This document shows, piece by piece, positions 24,318 to 33,144 of a DNA stretch of 53,781 nucleotides (within the stretch, counting starts at the first letter, position 1; each line of letters opens with the position of its first letter). The DNA comes from Actinomycetes bacterium (GTDB taxonomy: Bacteria; Actinomycetota; Actinomycetes; Propionibacteriales; Propionibacteriaceae): contig JAJXWF010000003.1 of assembly GCA_021781735.1 (NCBI GenBank), forward strand, positions 1 to 53,781, read 5' to 3'. The position numbers and the translations under genes were made by a program. The notes beneath the pieces are model-generated. The model saw only the letters and a program-made list of their open reading frames with translations, was not told where the DNA came from and ran no database searches.

Positions 24318-24710
24318 GTGGATGAACGGCTCGGTACCTATCGGCGTCGATTGACCGAGGGTCGTCGGGAGAAGCGCACGGTCATCAAGCACACCCCCGA
24401 GGAGTGGGAGCGGGTGGCGTCCCTGGCGAAGGCGCAGGGGGTGAGTGTTCCGCGGCTGTACGAGTTGGCGGTGCATACCGGCGATGCGATGTCGGCGTCG
24501 ACGCTCACACGCGTGGTCGGTGAGTTGCACGTGATCCAGCGGATCATGGCGGGCGTGGCCACCAATCTGAATCAGTTGGCGCGCGCGGCGAACGCGACCG
24601 GAGAGGTGTCCGAGCCGCAGGTTCTTGCCGCTGCCGAGGCGATGCAACGGCAGGTGTCCCGACTGCGGGAGACCATCCAGCAGGTGCCGGGGGGAGACCT
24701 ATTCAAGTGA
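24318..24710 (+). CDS. mobC: MobC-like mobilisation protein
   Basis: A 130-residue accessory protein that helps the relaxase at oriT. It has the family layout: a basic N-terminus (RLGTYRRRLTEGRREKRTVI), a ribbon-helix-helix-like part (TPEEWERVASLAKAQGVSVP RLYELA, about residues 30-55), and the conserved MobC region GELHVIQRIMAGVATNLNQL followed by a helical tail. The GTG at 24318, seven bases after GAGGGGG, is preferred; the frame is open upstream across the oriT candidate. The stop overlaps the relaxase GTG start. Confidence 0.88.
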   Translation: MDERLGTYRRRLTEGRREKRTVIKHTPEEWERVASLAKAQGVSVPRLYELAVHTGDAMSASTLTRVVGELHVIQRIMAGVATNLNQLARAANATGEVSEPQVLAAAEAMQRQVSRLRETIQQVPGGDLFK

Positions 24711-26323
24711 CCGGCGAACCGTCGACGATGGTGGTGCACGTGTCCCCCCGCGGCAAGGACGCCACCGGGTTGATGCGCTACCTGTACGGGCCCGGCGACC
24801 ACAACGAACACGTCGAGCAGCACATGGTGTTCGGCTCGCACGGCATGGCTGCCGCCTACCCGGGAGGTCTGAACCCTGGGGAGGCTACCGAACTAGGGAA
24901 TGTCGTTGAACTCTCGTGGCGAACTCAGATGCAGCAGCAGTTGGCGCTGGTCGGCGCGTCGCGGGGCGGGATCTCGCGCGACCGGCTGACCTACTCCGAC
25001 GACACGCTGCGGGCCGGTGAGAAGGAGCACATGTACCACCTGATCGTGTCCCTCCCCCCTGGAGCGCAGTGGACCGATCAGCAGTGGGAGCAGGTCGGCT
25101 GGGAACTGGTCACCGGCATGGGGTTCACCCAGGGCCCGGACGACGACGCCGGCTGCAAGATCGTCGGCGTCCGGCACGGCCTGTCCGCCGAGGGCAACGA
25201 TCACCTGCACATCGCGATCAACCTGGTCCGAGAGGACGGGCGGCGGGCGACGGTGCCGAAGTACGACTTCGCCGTGGCCCAGCAGGTCGCCCGACAGGTC
25301 GAGCAGACCCTCGATTTCGTGCTGCCCCTGCGCGACCCGGACGCCACGCCTGGCCGGTCGTTGCCGGCGTTCAACAAGATCGAGATGGACGAGGCCCGAC
25401 AGCGCGGCCAGGCGGTCCCGGATCGGGTGATCCTCCAGCAGGTGGTGCGGGCGGCGGCGACCGCGGCGACTACCGAGGAGGAATGGATCAACGCCGTCCT
25501 TGACCATCCCGGACTGTCGCTCGAGGCCAGCCGGTGGGCACCCGGTGGGCGGGATCTCGTGACCGGCTACCGGGTCCGTATCGGTGAGGGGCGGTGGCTC
25601 AACGGGAGCCAGCTCGCCCCCGACCTCACGCTCGGGAAGCTGCGTCCGCAGTGGGCTGGCAAGGAGACCGACGAGACCCGCGCAGGCGCGCTTGCCCTGT
25701 GGCGTGAGGATGTCTTGCCCGCGGATGCCGCCACCCCCGGTTCGGTTACCGAGGAGCTGCACCTGGCCGTGGAGCAACTGCAGCAGTGGTCGGCGAGCGT
25801 CGCGTTGCTGGATCCGCAGGATCGGGCGGCTTGGTCCCGAGTTCTGGCCGAGGAGGCCGGCCTCGTCGCCAGCGTGGCGCGTACCGACGGTGCCCTGGGT
25901 CGAGGCCTGACTCGGAGTGCTCAAACACTGGCGAGGCAAGCGCTGCCTCCATGGGAGGGCGGCGATCGGTCCGCACCTGTCCCCCACTACGGTCAGACCG
26001 CAGCTCAGCTGGCCGCTCGGCACGTGCAGCTCGCCCTCCGTGCCGGCAGTCTCGACCAGCACCAGGGATGGATCGCGGTGTTGCAGCAACTCCACCAGGT
26101 CTCGCAGGCCATCGAGGCTGCCCATCGGGCTCGCGGTGAACTCGCCAGTGCCCGCCAACTCCATCAGGTCAGCGGCGTCCTCTCACAAACAGAACAACGG
26201 CTCAGCCCCATCCCAGGCCGCGGAACCGCTAGGTCGGTCGCGTCGCAGCACAGCTACGCCGGCACTCAAACGACCGAGTTTGGTCAGGACCAGCACGGGC
26301 TTCGCCGCCAGCAAGGATACTGA
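24707..26323 (+). CDS. Conjugative relaxase (MobA/VirD2-like)
   Basis: The relaxase nicks one strand at oriT and pilots it to the recipient. The 538-residue product carries the MobA/VirD2-type relaxase domain in residues about 10-200: tyrosines near the N-terminus (RYLYGPGDHNEH), KEHMYHLIVSLPPGAQW (108-122) and the metal-binding motif GNDHLHIAINLVREDG with His166 and His168. The C-terminal 300 residues are Gln/Ala-rich and helical, without recognised helicase or primase motifs. It starts with GTG overlapping the mobC stop. A hairpin terminator at 26340-26360 follows. It matches relaxases of actinobacterial conjugative elements in style; the MOB class was not determined. Confidence 0.9.
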   Translation: MTGEPSTMVVHVSPRGKDATGLMRYLYGPGDHNEHVEQHMVFGSHGMAAAYPGGLNPGEATELGNVVELSWRTQMQQQLALVGASRGGISRDRLTYSDDTLRAGEKEHMYHLIVSLPPGAQWTDQQWEQVGWELVTGMGFTQGPDDDAGCKIVGVRHGLSAEGNDHLHIAINLVREDGRRATVPKYDFAVAQQVARQVEQTLDFVLPLRDPDATPGRSLPAFNKIEMDEARQRGQAVPDRVILQQVVRAAATAATTEEEWINAVLDHPGLSLEASRWAPGGRDLVTGYRVRIGEGRWLNGSQLAPDLTLGKLRPQWAGKETDETRAGALALWREDVLPADAATPGSVTEELHLAVEQLQQWSASVALLDPQDRAAWSRVLAEEAGLVASVARTDGALGRGLTRSAQTLARQALPPWEGGDRSAPVPHYGQTAAQLAARHVQLALRAGSLDQHQGWIAVLQQLHQVSQAIEAAHRARGELASARQLHQVSGVLSQTEQRLSPIPGRGTARSVASQHSYAGTQTTEFGQDQHGLRRQQGY

Positions 26324-26339
26324 CGCAAGACCGTCTGAA

Positions 26340-26360
26340 GCCCCCGCACATCCCGGGGGC
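26340..26360. terminator. Hairpin terminator between relaxase and nanE
   Basis: GCCCCCG and CGGGGGC pair around a seven-base loop, followed on the plus strand by a T-rich stretch (GATTCCTCTTTAT). It lies between the converging relaxase and nanE genes. Confidence 0.75.
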
Positions 26361-26386
26361 GATTCCTCTTTATCTTGCGGATCTGG

Positions 26387-27154
26387 TCACAGGGCCAGAT
26401 CCGCGCCGCTTATTGCCGCGTCCCCACCGGGTCGAAGTGTTGACATGCCCTCGTGCTGCTCTCGAGCCGACGTCAGCGCGGCGACGAACCATGACGTGAT
26501 GGTGGTCGGGTGGGTGATAGCAGTGCCGACCACGACGGAGAACGCCCCGGCGTTGAGAGCTGCTGCCGCCTGTGCCGGTGTGTGGATTCGCCCTTCCGCG
26601 AAGAGGGGCGTAGCCAGCGTGCTAGCAATCTGTGCGATGAGGTCGAGGTCGGGACCATTGGTCTTCGGCCGCTCGCCTGTGTACCCGGCGAGTGTGGTGC
26701 CCAATATGTCGACGCCGGCATCCTCCGCAGTACGCGCGTCGTCCAGGCTTCCGCAATCCGCCATCACGAGGACGTTTGTCTCCGTGCGCAACGCGGCCAC
26801 CGTCTCCGCCAAGGTTCGCCCGTCGGGGCGAGGCCGACGAGTCCCGTCCAGCGCCACCACGTCGGCTCCAGCTCGAGCAACGGCGAGAGCATCGTCCAGA
26901 GTTGGGGTGATGAACACGGGGTCATTGCCGACCTTCAGCAGACCGATCTGTGGTGCCTGGACGTTCTCGTGAATGAGTTTGATGTCGTCCAAACCTTGAG
27001 TTCGAACCGCGGCTGCTCCGCCATCGATCGCCGCTTGGGCGAACAGCATCATGACGCGGGGGTCGCGGAGCGGCTCGTTCGGATATGCCTGGCACGAAAC
27101 GATCAGCTGTCCTCTGAGGTTGCCGATCAGGTCCGGGTGTCGGGGGGTGTCCAC
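26387..27154 (-). CDS. nanE: N-acetylmannosamine-6-phosphate 2-epimerase NanE
   Basis: NanE turns ManNAc-6-phosphate into GlcNAc-6-phosphate in sialic acid and amino-sugar breakdown. The 255-residue TIM-barrel protein has the family segments LIVSCQAYPNEPLRDP, AAAVRTQGLDDI, VVALDGTRRPRPDG, VLVMADCGSLDDA, GVDILGTTLAGYTG and FAEGRIHTPAQAAAALNAGA, including the catalytic lysine/aspartate region. It follows the kinase gene by four bases in the same operon. The last 25 residues extend past the usual end. The nearby kinase and NagB complete a route from phosphorylated amino sugars to fructose-6-phosphate, except that no nagA deacetylase is visible here. Confidence 0.93.
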   Translation of the reverse strand: MDTPRHPDLIGNLRGQLIVSCQAYPNEPLRDPRVMMLFAQAAIDGGAAAVRTQGLDDIKLIHENVQAPQIGLLKVGNDPVFITPTLDDALAVARAGADVVALDGTRRPRPDGRTLAETVAALRTETNVLVMADCGSLDDARTAEDAGVDILGTTLAGYTGERPKTNGPDLDLIAQIASTLATPLFAEGRIHTPAQAAAALNAGAFSVVVGTAITHPTTITSWFVAALTSAREQHEGMSTLRPGGDAAISGADLAL

Positions 27155-27158
27155 TCAA

Positions 27159-28097
27159 CTAGCCTTCCGTCAAGGTGATATATCGAATTAGGGGGTTAGG
27201 TGGGTCGATCTTGTCGAGGTGCAGTAATGCCGCGGCCCCGTCCAGCCCTGTTCCTCGTGGCAAGATGCGTTTGACGCGCTCAAACCGAGACCGTAGGGCG
27301 ACGCTGAGTCGCGGTTCTAGCAGATCAGTCGCGCGGCCGATGCCGCCGAGCAGCGCATAGTTGAGGGGTGGGGTGAGTTCCGCCCGCTCCGCGCCTGCGG
27401 AGATCGCCCGGGCGATGAATTCTGTCGCGGAAACCCAGATGCTCTTTGCAGTGACATCACCGGCTCGCGCCGCCTCGGCGACGTCGATGGCGAAGGCAGC
27501 GACGGCCGCATGCGGCGACGGCGCATGCGCGAGGAGGCCAGGGATCTCCTGCGTCGGCCCGTAGCGAGCCCGCGCTGCGGAGAGCAGCATGGGAGATCCG
27601 TGGTCACGTCCGTCTACGGCAGAGAAAGCCGCGATCAATCCCTGCCGGCCGATCCACCACCCGGAACCCTCATCCCCGACCATTGGGCCAAGTCCATCGA
27701 CTCGAGCGAAGTGGCCAGCGCGCCCACGTCCGAGGACGACCAGACCGGTGCCGATCGCCGCCACGACACCGGCGTCATCGCCCAGAGCGCCGAAGTAAGA
27801 GGTCAACGCATCATCGGCGACAATCAGGCGTCGTACGCCGAACTCCGCCTTGAGCCGTGCGGCCGGAACATCGATGTTCGGGACAGCACCATGCACCCCA
27901 GTCAGCCCCCCGGCCATAGCGTCGAACCGGCGCACGCCCGACACCTCTGCGGCCCGATGTGCCACGGCCAGCAGTTGCTCATTCAGGGTGACATCGGCGC
28001 TGTAGCCGCCGGCGGAGAATTCTGCGAGGGTCTGCCCCTGGGCCCCCACGCGGGCGCGTAGACCGGTTCCTCCGAGGTCGAATGTCAGCGTGATCAT
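27159..28097 (-). CDS. BadF/BadG-type sugar kinase (probable N-acetylhexosamine kinase)
   Basis: A 312-residue ATPase of the BadF/BadG/BcrA/BcrD and N-acetylglucosamine kinase group, with an ASKHA fold: phosphate-1 motif TFDLGGTGLRARV at the N-terminus, VAAIGTGLVVLGRGRAG at about 110-125, and GPMVGDEGSGWWIGRQGL. Between nanE and a GntR-type regulator, phosphorylation of N-acetylmannosamine or N-acetylglucosamine is the likely job; nanK of other bacteria is a ROK protein, so this would be a replacement of it. The start overlaps the regulator stop as ATGA. Substrate is inferred from the neighbours only. Confidence 0.85.
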   Translation of the reverse strand: MITLTFDLGGTGLRARVGAQGQTLAEFSAGGYSADVTLNEQLLAVAHRAAEVSGVRRFDAMAGGLTGVHGAVPNIDVPAARLKAEFGVRRLIVADDALTSYFGALGDDAGVVAAIGTGLVVLGRGRAGHFARVDGLGPMVGDEGSGWWIGRQGLIAAFSAVDGRDHGSPMLLSAARARYGPTQEIPGLLAHAPSPHAAVAAFAIDVAEAARAGDVTAKSIWVSATEFIARAISAGAERAELTPPLNYALLGGIGRATDLLEPRLSVALRSRFERVKRILPRGTGLDGAAALLHLDKIDPPNPLIRYITLTEG

Positions 28098-28801
28098 CGC
28101 TTGATGGACACGTCGAAGGAGTATCGGTCCGCACGGTAGGCGCTGCGGCCGTACTCCACAGCACGCCCCTTCTTGTCGAAACTGCGCCGGATTACGATCA
28201 AAGCGGACGAGGGGTTTGGCATCGAGAGCAACTCGCGTGTGCGCCGGTCCATGATGGCAGATTCGATCTTCTCGTCAGCGCTATCGATGTCCACCTGGTA
28301 ACGGTTCGACAGGATGCTGTAGAGCGACTGGTGCAAGTCTTCCGTCAAGAGGCGCGGGAAGAGCGACGTGGGTAGCCAGATCGTTTCGAGGCACATGGGG
28401 AAGCCGTCAGCGAGCCGCAATCGCTCGAGATGCACCACCGTGGTGCCTGGCGCCAGTTCGAGCCTCGCGGCGACCTCTGCGGCAGCATCGACTTCTTCGG
28501 CAAGAAGGAGTCGAGTGGACGGCTCGAGGCCGCGTTCACGCATGTCCTCGCTAAAGGACCTCAGCCGAAGTCCTCTGGAGATGGGCTCACCGGCGACGAA
28601 GGTGCCGTGTCCTCTGATCGAGTAGATCTTCTGCTCGTTCACCAGCGCGGCTAGGGCCTGTCGAACCGTCGCTCGACTCACTCCGAACCGCTCCGTGAGC
28701 TCCCGTTCGTCGGGCAACCGGGTATCGGTGGGCAGCCCAGCAACTTCGGCCAGGAGTTGTGACCGAATCCACTCGTGCTTAGGCATCCCATGGCCCACCA
28801 T
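28094..28801 (-). CDS. GntR/HutC-family transcriptional regulator (DasR/NagR-like)
   Basis: A 235-residue regulator with an N-terminal GntR winged helix (PDERELTERFGVSRATVRQA LAALVNE, then IRGHGTFVAG) and a C-terminal UTRA effector domain (DADSADEKIESAIMDRRTR-like region and SSALIVIRRSFDKKGRAVEY). DasR and NagR proteins of this kind sense GlcN-6-phosphate or GlcNAc-6-phosphate. The intergenic region upstream carries AGGTCTAGACCT, the core of the DasR operator, so it probably represses both this operon and the divergent transporter. AAGGAG lies close before the ATG at 28801; the next ATG is five codons in. Confidence 0.9.
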   Translation of the reverse strand: MVGHGMPKHEWIRSQLLAEVAGLPTDTRLPDERELTERFGVSRATVRQALAALVNEQKIYSIRGHGTFVAGEPISRGLRLRSFSEDMRERGLEPSTRLLLAEEVDAAAEVAARLELAPGTTVVHLERLRLADGFPMCLETIWLPTSLFPRLLTEDLHQSLYSILSNRYQVDIDSADEKIESAIMDRRTRELLSMPNPSSALIVIRRSFDKKGRAVEYGRSAYRADRYSFDVSIKR

Positions 28802-28949
28802 TCACTCCTTCATTCGTGCCGCTAGTTGGCTTCGTCACCAGCATCGCGCCTGTCGGCTCGCCGAGCGGCTGCGTGCACCCACCGCTCTGCGGCCACACGC
28901 AACGTCCAGAAGAGGGGCTTCCTCTTTGCATGGTGCTAGTCTAGCCGAT

Positions 28950-28961
28950 AGGTCTAGACCT
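28950..28961. promoter_or_regulatory. DasR-type operator (dre site)
   Basis: AGGTCTAGACCT is a perfect 12-base palindrome whose core GGTCTAGACC is that of the streptomycete DasR-responsive element. It sits in the divergent region between the GntR-type regulator and the sugar-binding lipoprotein, 54 bases before the latter. A weaker relative, GCTAGTCTAGCC, lies just upstream at about 28935-28946. Confidence 0.7.
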
Positions 28962-29014
28962 GCGCTACATTGGTACGGACCTGAGTCCTTTCGCATAGGA
29001 GCAATGGAGCTACG

Positions 29015-30346
29015 ATGAACCGCACGCAACTGACTAGGCGGGCCTGCATGACGCTCGCGACGGCCGCCGCCGCCGCTCTGGCGTTGGCTGGCTGCAACGC
29101 CGCTGCACCCAGCAACACGACTGCTGGTGGCGTCACCAATCTGAAGCTGATCATGAACCCGGGCCCCGAGGCCACGGCCATGTCGAAGGTGATGGCGGCA
29201 TATAACGCCGGCCAAGGTGCCACGGACAAGATCCACGTAGCGGTTGACCAACTCAGCCGCACAGACACCTATGCCAAAGAAGCAACCCTGATGTCGACGA
29301 AGTCCGCCGACTACGACTTCTACCAAACGGCGAGCTACTACATCGCCCAGCACGCGCCCTACCTCGAGCCGCTCCAACTCAACTCCTCGCAGTACTTCCC
29401 GGGGGCGCTCAACTCCCTGAAAGTCAACGGTGAGCAGGAGGCGATCCCGCTTGACCCGAGCGTCAACTTCGTCTTCTACCGCAAGGACCTCATCGGCAAG
29501 ATGCTGACCGACAAGGCAAAATTCGAACAGATTAGTCAGCAGGTCCTTGGCAAGAAGCTCGAACCCAAGAGCCCGGACCAGTGGACCTGGGACGACTACA
29601 TCGCCTCGGCAGCTTACTTTACGAGGAAGTACAACAGTGCCTCACCGACGCAGTATGGAACTGAACTGCAGGCAAAGAACCTCGTCTACAACTCGATGCT
29701 GTGGGACGACGTCCTATGGAATGAGGGTGGGAGCTGGCTGAACTCCTCGGGCAAGCCCGACCTCACCAGTGCTGCGGCAAAGAGTGCGGTGAACGTGTAC
29801 CGCACCATCTACACTAAGGGCCTCACGTCCCCGGCCTCGGATCAGGCCGAGTACCCGGAGACCGAGGCAGCCCTCAGTAGCGGTAACGCTGCATTTGCGC
29901 TCCAGTGGAACGCTGGCTACGACCAGCTAAACGACCCGAAGCAGTCCCCCAAGACCGCTGGCAAGATTGGCATTGCGCCAGTCCCCGGTGTCCAGCACCT
30001 AAGTCACGTCCATACGCTGGCCATCGGCGTCAACAAGTACGGCCAGCACGTGGCGCAGGCCCAGAAGTTCATCGCCTACCTCGACACGGTGAATGCTATG
30101 AAGGCCTATGTCGCCGCTGGCGGTCTCGCGTCGATGCCCTCCGCATTGACCGACGGGAGCGCGAGCATCAGCGCGCTGAAGAGCACGCTCGCGAACGGCA
30201 CCTTCAACGAGCCAGCCCTTCCTAAGGCGTTTGACATCTACACTGCGTTGGCCAGCGACCTCTCGGGCGCCTGGGTCGGACAGGGGTCGGTGGATTCGGC
30301 GTTGCAGAAGGCCAACGCGGACTTGGCCCAGTTGTCCGGCAAGTAG
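29015..30346 (+). CDS. ABC transporter sugar-binding lipoprotein
   Basis: A 443-residue extracellular solute-binding protein of the family that binds sugars for ABC import. The N-terminus has a lipoprotein signal with Arg-Arg, a hydrophobic stretch and the lipobox LALAGC (Cys27), so the mature protein is lipid-anchored. Mid-protein features such as QEAIPLDPSVNFVFYRKDLI and GNAAFALQWNAGYD are typical. It heads the operon SBP-permease-permease-nagB. By context it binds an amino sugar or a chito- or sialyl-type oligosaccharide; that is inference. Base composition here is visibly less GC-rich than in the flanking transfer genes, suggesting a different origin. Confidence 0.9.
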   Translation: MNRTQLTRRACMTLATAAAAALALAGCNAAAPSNTTAGGVTNLKLIMNPGPEATAMSKVMAAYNAGQGATDKIHVAVDQLSRTDTYAKEATLMSTKSADYDFYQTASYYIAQHAPYLEPLQLNSSQYFPGALNSLKVNGEQEAIPLDPSVNFVFYRKDLIGKMLTDKAKFEQISQQVLGKKLEPKSPDQWTWDDYIASAAYFTRKYNSASPTQYGTELQAKNLVYNSMLWDDVLWNEGGSWLNSSGKPDLTSAAAKSAVNVYRTIYTKGLTSPASDQAEYPETEAALSSGNAAFALQWNAGYDQLNDPKQSPKTAGKIGIAPVPGVQHLSHVHTLAIGVNKYGQHVAQAQKFIAYLDTVNAMKAYVAAGGLASMPSALTDGSASISALKSTLANGTFNEPALPKAFDIYTALASDLSGAWVGQGSVDSALQKANADLAQLSGK

Positions 30347-30371
30347 ATATTGAGTGCATCAAGGAAGCATA

Positions 30372-31307
30372 ATGTCTGCACTGACAACCACGCGTCCAGA
30401 GATCGGGGCGGCTGCAAAGTCGCCCCGATCCACCCGGCGCCAGCGAAGCCTTCATGCCCGCGGATCAGCCCGATGGGTCCTCGGTATTCCGCTAATCTTA
30501 TTTCTAGCATTGTTGGTCGCCTACCCGATCGGCAACGGGGTGATTTCATCGCTGCAGAACCACACCCTGCTAAACCCGAATCCAACCTGGACTGGATTTT
30601 CCAACTACGTTCGGATACTCACGGATAGCAACTTCTGGGATGCGCTGAGCTTCACAGTGGTTTACACGGTCCTAGTAACATCCATCGAGCTCGTTCTCGG
30701 TTTCCTTCTCGCTCTAGTGTTCGACAGGCCATTCCCAGGCAGGCGCTTCTTGCTAAGCGCGTTGATCCTGCCGATCATGATCGCCCCGGCACTGATGGGG
30801 ATCATGTTCCGACTCCTGCTCAGTCAGAACATCGGCGTCATTCCGGCGCTGCTCCAGGCGCTTGGGATCAACATTTCGCTGCTCAGCGCCAGCACTGTGA
30901 TACCGCTGCTTGTGGTCTTGGACGTCGTCCAATGGACGTCTTTTACTTTCCTCCTCTTCCACGCCGCCCTGCAGGGGGTCCCGGCGGAACTCGAGGAAGC
31001 GGCGCAACTCGACCGAGCGAGCCGCGCACGATTCGTCTTCTCAATCCTGATCCCATTGCTCGCCCCCACCATATTCATCACCGGATTTCTTCGCGCGATC
31101 GACGCTTTTAGGGCCTTCGACACGATCAACGTGCTGACCGCTGGCGGCCCTGGGACTACAACGACCACGCTCAGCATCTACGTATACAAGATTCTCTCCA
31201 GCGGCGACTTCGGTCTTGCGTCGGCCGCTTCGGTCGTGATCGCGATCATCGTGCTTCCAATCATCCCGTTCGTCATCCGGCGCATCACAGATGGAGCGAC
31301 TTCATGA
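30372..31307 (+). CDS. ABC sugar transporter permease 1
   Basis: A 311-residue integral membrane protein of the MalF type. After a basic cytoplasmic N-terminus six hydrophobic segments follow (first WVLGIPLILFLALLVAYPIG), and the permease loop that contacts the ATPase is seen as LEEAAQLDRASRARFVFSIL (EAA motif). The ATG at 30372 with AAGGAAG four bases before is preferred to a GTG six codons earlier. Its stop overlaps the start of the second permease (ATGA). No ATPase gene is in the cluster, so a shared MsiK-type ATPase encoded elsewhere is probably used. Confidence 0.92.
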   Translation: MSALTTTRPEIGAAAKSPRSTRRQRSLHARGSARWVLGIPLILFLALLVAYPIGNGVISSLQNHTLLNPNPTWTGFSNYVRILTDSNFWDALSFTVVYTVLVTSIELVLGFLLALVFDRPFPGRRFLLSALILPIMIAPALMGIMFRLLLSQNIGVIPALLQALGINISLLSASTVIPLLVVLDVVQWTSFTFLLFHAALQGVPAELEEAAQLDRASRARFVFSILIPLLAPTIFITGFLRAIDAFRAFDTINVLTAGGPGTTTTTLSIYVYKILSSGDFGLASAASVVIAIIVLPIIPFVIRRITDGATS

Positions 31308-32188
31308 CGCAGGATCATCCCGTGCGCACTGTCTCATCCTCACCTGCGGCTCGCATTTCTCATCGCAGGAGACAGCCCAGAGGATGGTGGCGAACGGGGG
31401 TAATATCACTGGTCGCGCTGGTCATCAACGTGCCGCTAATGAACGCCGTCTACACGTCCATAAAAACGGATGCCGCCATCGGAATATCTCCGTTCTCCCT
31501 GCAGGGAGGTTTCAATTTTGACCATTATTCAAACGTGCTCGGGGGAAGCTCGGGCTTCAATTTCCCGGGCTACCTGCTGAACTCTGTGCAGCTGTCGCTC
31601 GGCACGGTTATCCTCGTGATGGTGATCGCAGTACCGGCGGGGTATTCCATCGTCCGGCTCGGCTTCGGCGGCCGATGGGTATTACAGCTAATCACGAGCC
31701 TCCGGCTTGTACCCGCGATGTTCTTCGCTGTACCGTTCTTCCTCATTTTCTCGGCGCTCGGGATCTACGACACCGTCGTAGGTCTTATCCTCGCCGACAC
31801 CTTCATGCAGCTCCCACTTGCCCTACTGATCATCTGCGGCACCCTACGAGACATCCCCATGGAGGTCGAGGAAGCCGCGGCCATCGACGGTGCCGGTACT
31901 TACCGAAGCTTGGTCTTCATCGTCCTGCCCTTGCTGGCGTCGGGACTCGTGGCTGTCGGCATCATCGTGTTCGTGTTCGCCTGGTCCGACTACCTCATGG
32001 CGGTGATCCTGTCTGCCTCTGGCGCGGTACCCGTCACGGTCGGAGCTGCCTTCTTCGTCACCAGTGCAGGCATCCAGTGGGGCAATCTCGCAGCGGTCAC
32101 TGTGGTCTCTGTCATCGCGCCATTGGCTTTCGCGGTCTTCGCCCAGCGCTATCTCGTCCGGGGCCTCTCTGCCGGCGCCATCAAGTAA
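31304..32188 (+). CDS. ABC sugar transporter permease 2
   Basis: A 294-residue MalG-type permease with six hydrophobic segments and the EAA loop VEEAAAIDGAGTYRSLVFIV at about 188-207, partner of the permease encoded just before. It ends in the usual short tail FAQRYLVRGLSAGAIK. Start ATG overlaps the preceding stop. NagB follows after 118 bases, a gap in which no clear promoter or operator was found. Confidence 0.92.
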   Translation: MTQDHPVRTVSSSPAARISHRRRQPRGWWRTGVISLVALVINVPLMNAVYTSIKTDAAIGISPFSLQGGFNFDHYSNVLGGSSGFNFPGYLLNSVQLSLGTVILVMVIAVPAGYSIVRLGFGGRWVLQLITSLRLVPAMFFAVPFFLIFSALGIYDTVVGLILADTFMQLPLALLIICGTLRDIPMEVEEAAAIDGAGTYRSLVFIVLPLLASGLVAVGIIVFVFAWSDYLMAVILSASGAVPVTVGAAFFVTSAGIQWGNLAAVTVVSVIAPLAFAVFAQRYLVRGLSAGAIK

Positions 32189-32306
32189 TCGAGGTCGCCA
32201 GAGGGACCGGGACCGGTGCCGACCGTCGACCAGCCGCCCTGAGGTCGACGACTGATGGACCATCCCCGTCTCAAGCGCACCCGACCCATCACCAACAAGG
32301 AGTCTC

Positions 32307-33086
32307 GTGGAAGTCATCATCGTGTCGACCGATGCCGAGGTTGGCCACCTCGCGGCCGAGAAGATCGCGACCCTAGTCGCAAGGACACCGACGGCGGTCA
32401 TCGGCCTGGCTACCGGCTCGAGCCCCGAAGGGATCTACAGGGACCTCCGCGCACGGGTGGAGGCGGGGGAGATCTCTTTCGCTGAAGCGCGCGGCTTCGC
32501 GCTTGATGAGTACGTCGGCATCCCGTTGAACCATCGCGAGTCCTACGCAAGTGTGATCAACCGTGAGGTCGTCGAACCGCTCGGCTTCAATCCTTCACGA
32601 GTGCGAGTGCCGGACGGACGAGCCGAAGACCTCGAGTTCGTCGCCGCTAAGTACGACGCGGACATCGGGGCAGCAGGCGGCGTCGACATCCAAATTCTCG
32701 GCATCGGGACGAACGGACACATCGGGTTCAACGAGCCCACGTCCTCGTTCGCTTCCCGCACCCGGATCAAGACCTTGGCGCCCCGCACCCGGCAGGACAA
32801 CCAGCGCTTCTTCAACTCGCTCGACGAAGTTCCTGTCCACTGCATCACTCAGGGCCTGGGAACCATCCTGGAGGCGCGGGAGCTACTGCTCGTCGCACAA
32901 GGAGAGAAGAAGGCAGACGCCATCGCCGCTGCGGTCGAAGGACCGCTCACCTCGTTCGTTCCCGGATCAGCCCTACAGCTTCACCCCCACGCCACCGTGA
33001 TCCTCGACAAGGCTGCCGCCTCCCGGCTACAACTCACCGACTACTACCGTCACACCTATGCGAACAAACTCAACAGAATTGCATGA
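32307..33086 (+). CDS. nagB: Glucosamine-6-phosphate deaminase NagB
   Basis: NagB converts GlcN-6-phosphate to fructose-6-phosphate and ammonia. The 259-residue protein shows the family motifs GLATGSSPEGIYRDL, GFALDEYVGIPLNHRES (catalytic Asp), QILGIGTNGHIGFNEP and LLVAQGEKKADAIAAAVEGP. The GTG start at 32307 follows AAGGAGTC. It closes the transporter operon, and a hairpin terminator follows. With NanE and the kinase it links imported amino sugars to glycolysis; the deacetylase NagA would have to come from elsewhere in the genome. Confidence 0.96.
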   Translation: MEVIIVSTDAEVGHLAAEKIATLVARTPTAVIGLATGSSPEGIYRDLRARVEAGEISFAEARGFALDEYVGIPLNHRESYASVINREVVEPLGFNPSRVRVPDGRAEDLEFVAAKYDADIGAAGGVDIQILGIGTNGHIGFNEPTSSFASRTRIKTLAPRTRQDNQRFFNSLDEVPVHCITQGLGTILEARELLLVAQGEKKADAIAAAVEGPLTSFVPGSALQLHPHATVILDKAAASRLQLTDYYRHTYANKLNRIA

Positions 33087-33089
33087 TCC

Positions 33090-33110
33090 ATGGGGCTGAG
33101 GTCGCCCCAT
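33090..33110 (+). terminator. Hairpin terminator after nagB
   Basis: ATGGGGC and GCCCCAT pair around a seven-base loop four bases after the nagB stop, followed by TATCT. It lies between the converging nagB and primase-like genes, at the border of the amino-sugar segment with the transfer genes. Confidence 0.7.
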
Positions 33111-33144
33111 TATCTCCGACTGGCCGATCTTGGGACGCATCTGG

